A stretch of DNA of 5,204 nt from an uncultured Oscillospiraceae bacterium (lineage in GTDB: Bacteria; Bacillota; Clostridia; Oscillospirales; Oscillospiraceae): contig CAJTVM010000141.1 in assembly GCA_910579595.1 (NCBI GenBank), forward strand, positions 1 to 5,204, written 5' to 3'. The notes under the pieces are model-generated. The model was not told the origin of the DNA. It worked only from the letters and a program-made list of their open reading frames with translations, and ran no database searches. This document shows, one piece after another, positions 4,943 to 5,204 of the stretch (position 1 is the stretch's first letter; each line of letters opens with the position of its first letter). The position numbers and the translations under genes are program-made.

Positions 4943-5204
4943 ATGGCACGTATTGCCGGCATTGATCTGCCGAAGGAAAAGCGAGTCGAGATCGGACTCA
5001 CCTATATTTATGGGATCGGACGCACCAGCGCGACCAAGATCCTCAAGGAAGCGGGCATCAACCCTGACACCCGCGTGAAGGACCTCACCGACGCTGAGGA
5101 GGCCAAGCTGCGTGAGATCATCAGTCACGAGTACACCGTGGAAGGCGATCTGCGCCGCAACGTGGCGATGGACATCAAGCGCCTGACCGAGATCGGCTGC
5201 TACC
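4943..5204 (+). CDS. rpsM: 30S ribosomal protein S13, 3' truncated
   Basis: S13 sits in the head of the small subunit, contacts P-site tRNA and forms bridges to the 50S subunit. The frame runs off the window after 87 complete codons of a usual length of about 120. The visible part begins MARIAGIDLPKEKRVEIGLTYIYGIG, with the family's helix-turn-helix-like GIGRTSATKILKEAGI segment at residues 24-39 and the VEGDLRRNVAMDIKRLTEIGCY stretch at 66-87. The missing part should hold the RGLRHR motif and basic C-terminal tail. ATG 4943 is preceded by AGGAGG at 4927-4932, 10 bases away and just after the rpmJ stop. By the usual order rpsK, rpsD, rpoA and rplQ should follow. Confidence 0.97.
   Translation, partial: MARIAGIDLPKEKRVEIGLTYIYGIGRTSATKILKEAGINPDTRVKDLTDAEEAKLREIISHEYTVEGDLRRNVAMDIKRLTEIGCY

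Overview
The window is the distal half of a bacterial spc-type ribosomal protein operon running into the alpha operon, with every gene on the + strand. Gene order is rpsE (5' truncated), rpmD, rplO, secY, adk, map, a small KOW-type RNA-binding protein gene, infA, a 428-base spacer, rpmJ, and rpsM (3' truncated). The order, the KOW gene between map and infA, the zinc-type adenylate kinase, the strong GGAGG ribosome-binding sites and the high G+C point to a high-GC Clostridia member. Oscillospiraceae near Flavonifractor, Intestinimonas or Lawsonibacter is my best guess; this rests on recognition of protein style, not on a search.

Bases 1-1095 encode ribosomal proteins S5, L30 and L15. Bases 1098-2444 encode the translocon channel SecY. 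Bases 2463-3871 encode adenylate kinase and methionine aminopeptidase, and 3868-4384 encode the KOW protein and initiation factor IF-1. These genes are packed with gaps of 20 bases or less, and map overlaps the KOW gene by four bases. The octamer TGAGCATG forms both the rplO/secY and adk/map junctions, and map has no clear ribosome-binding site, so it is probably translated by coupling. infA starts at TTG.

Bases 4385-4812, between infA and rpmJ, are the unusual part. This gap is normally a few tens of bases in related operons. Here it is almost tiled by inverted repeats: a nested 8+6 bp hairpin, a 7 bp hairpin, a possible branched fold, a 6 bp stem, a GAAA-capped 7 bp hairpin, a perfect 13 bp hairpin, a 9 bp hairpin and a small CUUG-capped hairpin. 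None is followed by the T-run of a canonical terminator and I see no convincing promoter. I read it as a structured RNA element or an inserted palindromic (MITE-like) repeat in the operon transcript. Its 3' part carries a second well-placed AGGAGG-N9-ATG in frame with rpmJ, which could give L36 a 30-residue N-terminal extension.

Together the genes supply parts of both ribosomal subunits, the factor that occupies the A site during initiation, the channel for exported nascent chains, the enzyme that trims initiator methionine, and adenylate energy balance. This is the usual growth-rate-linked housekeeping set.
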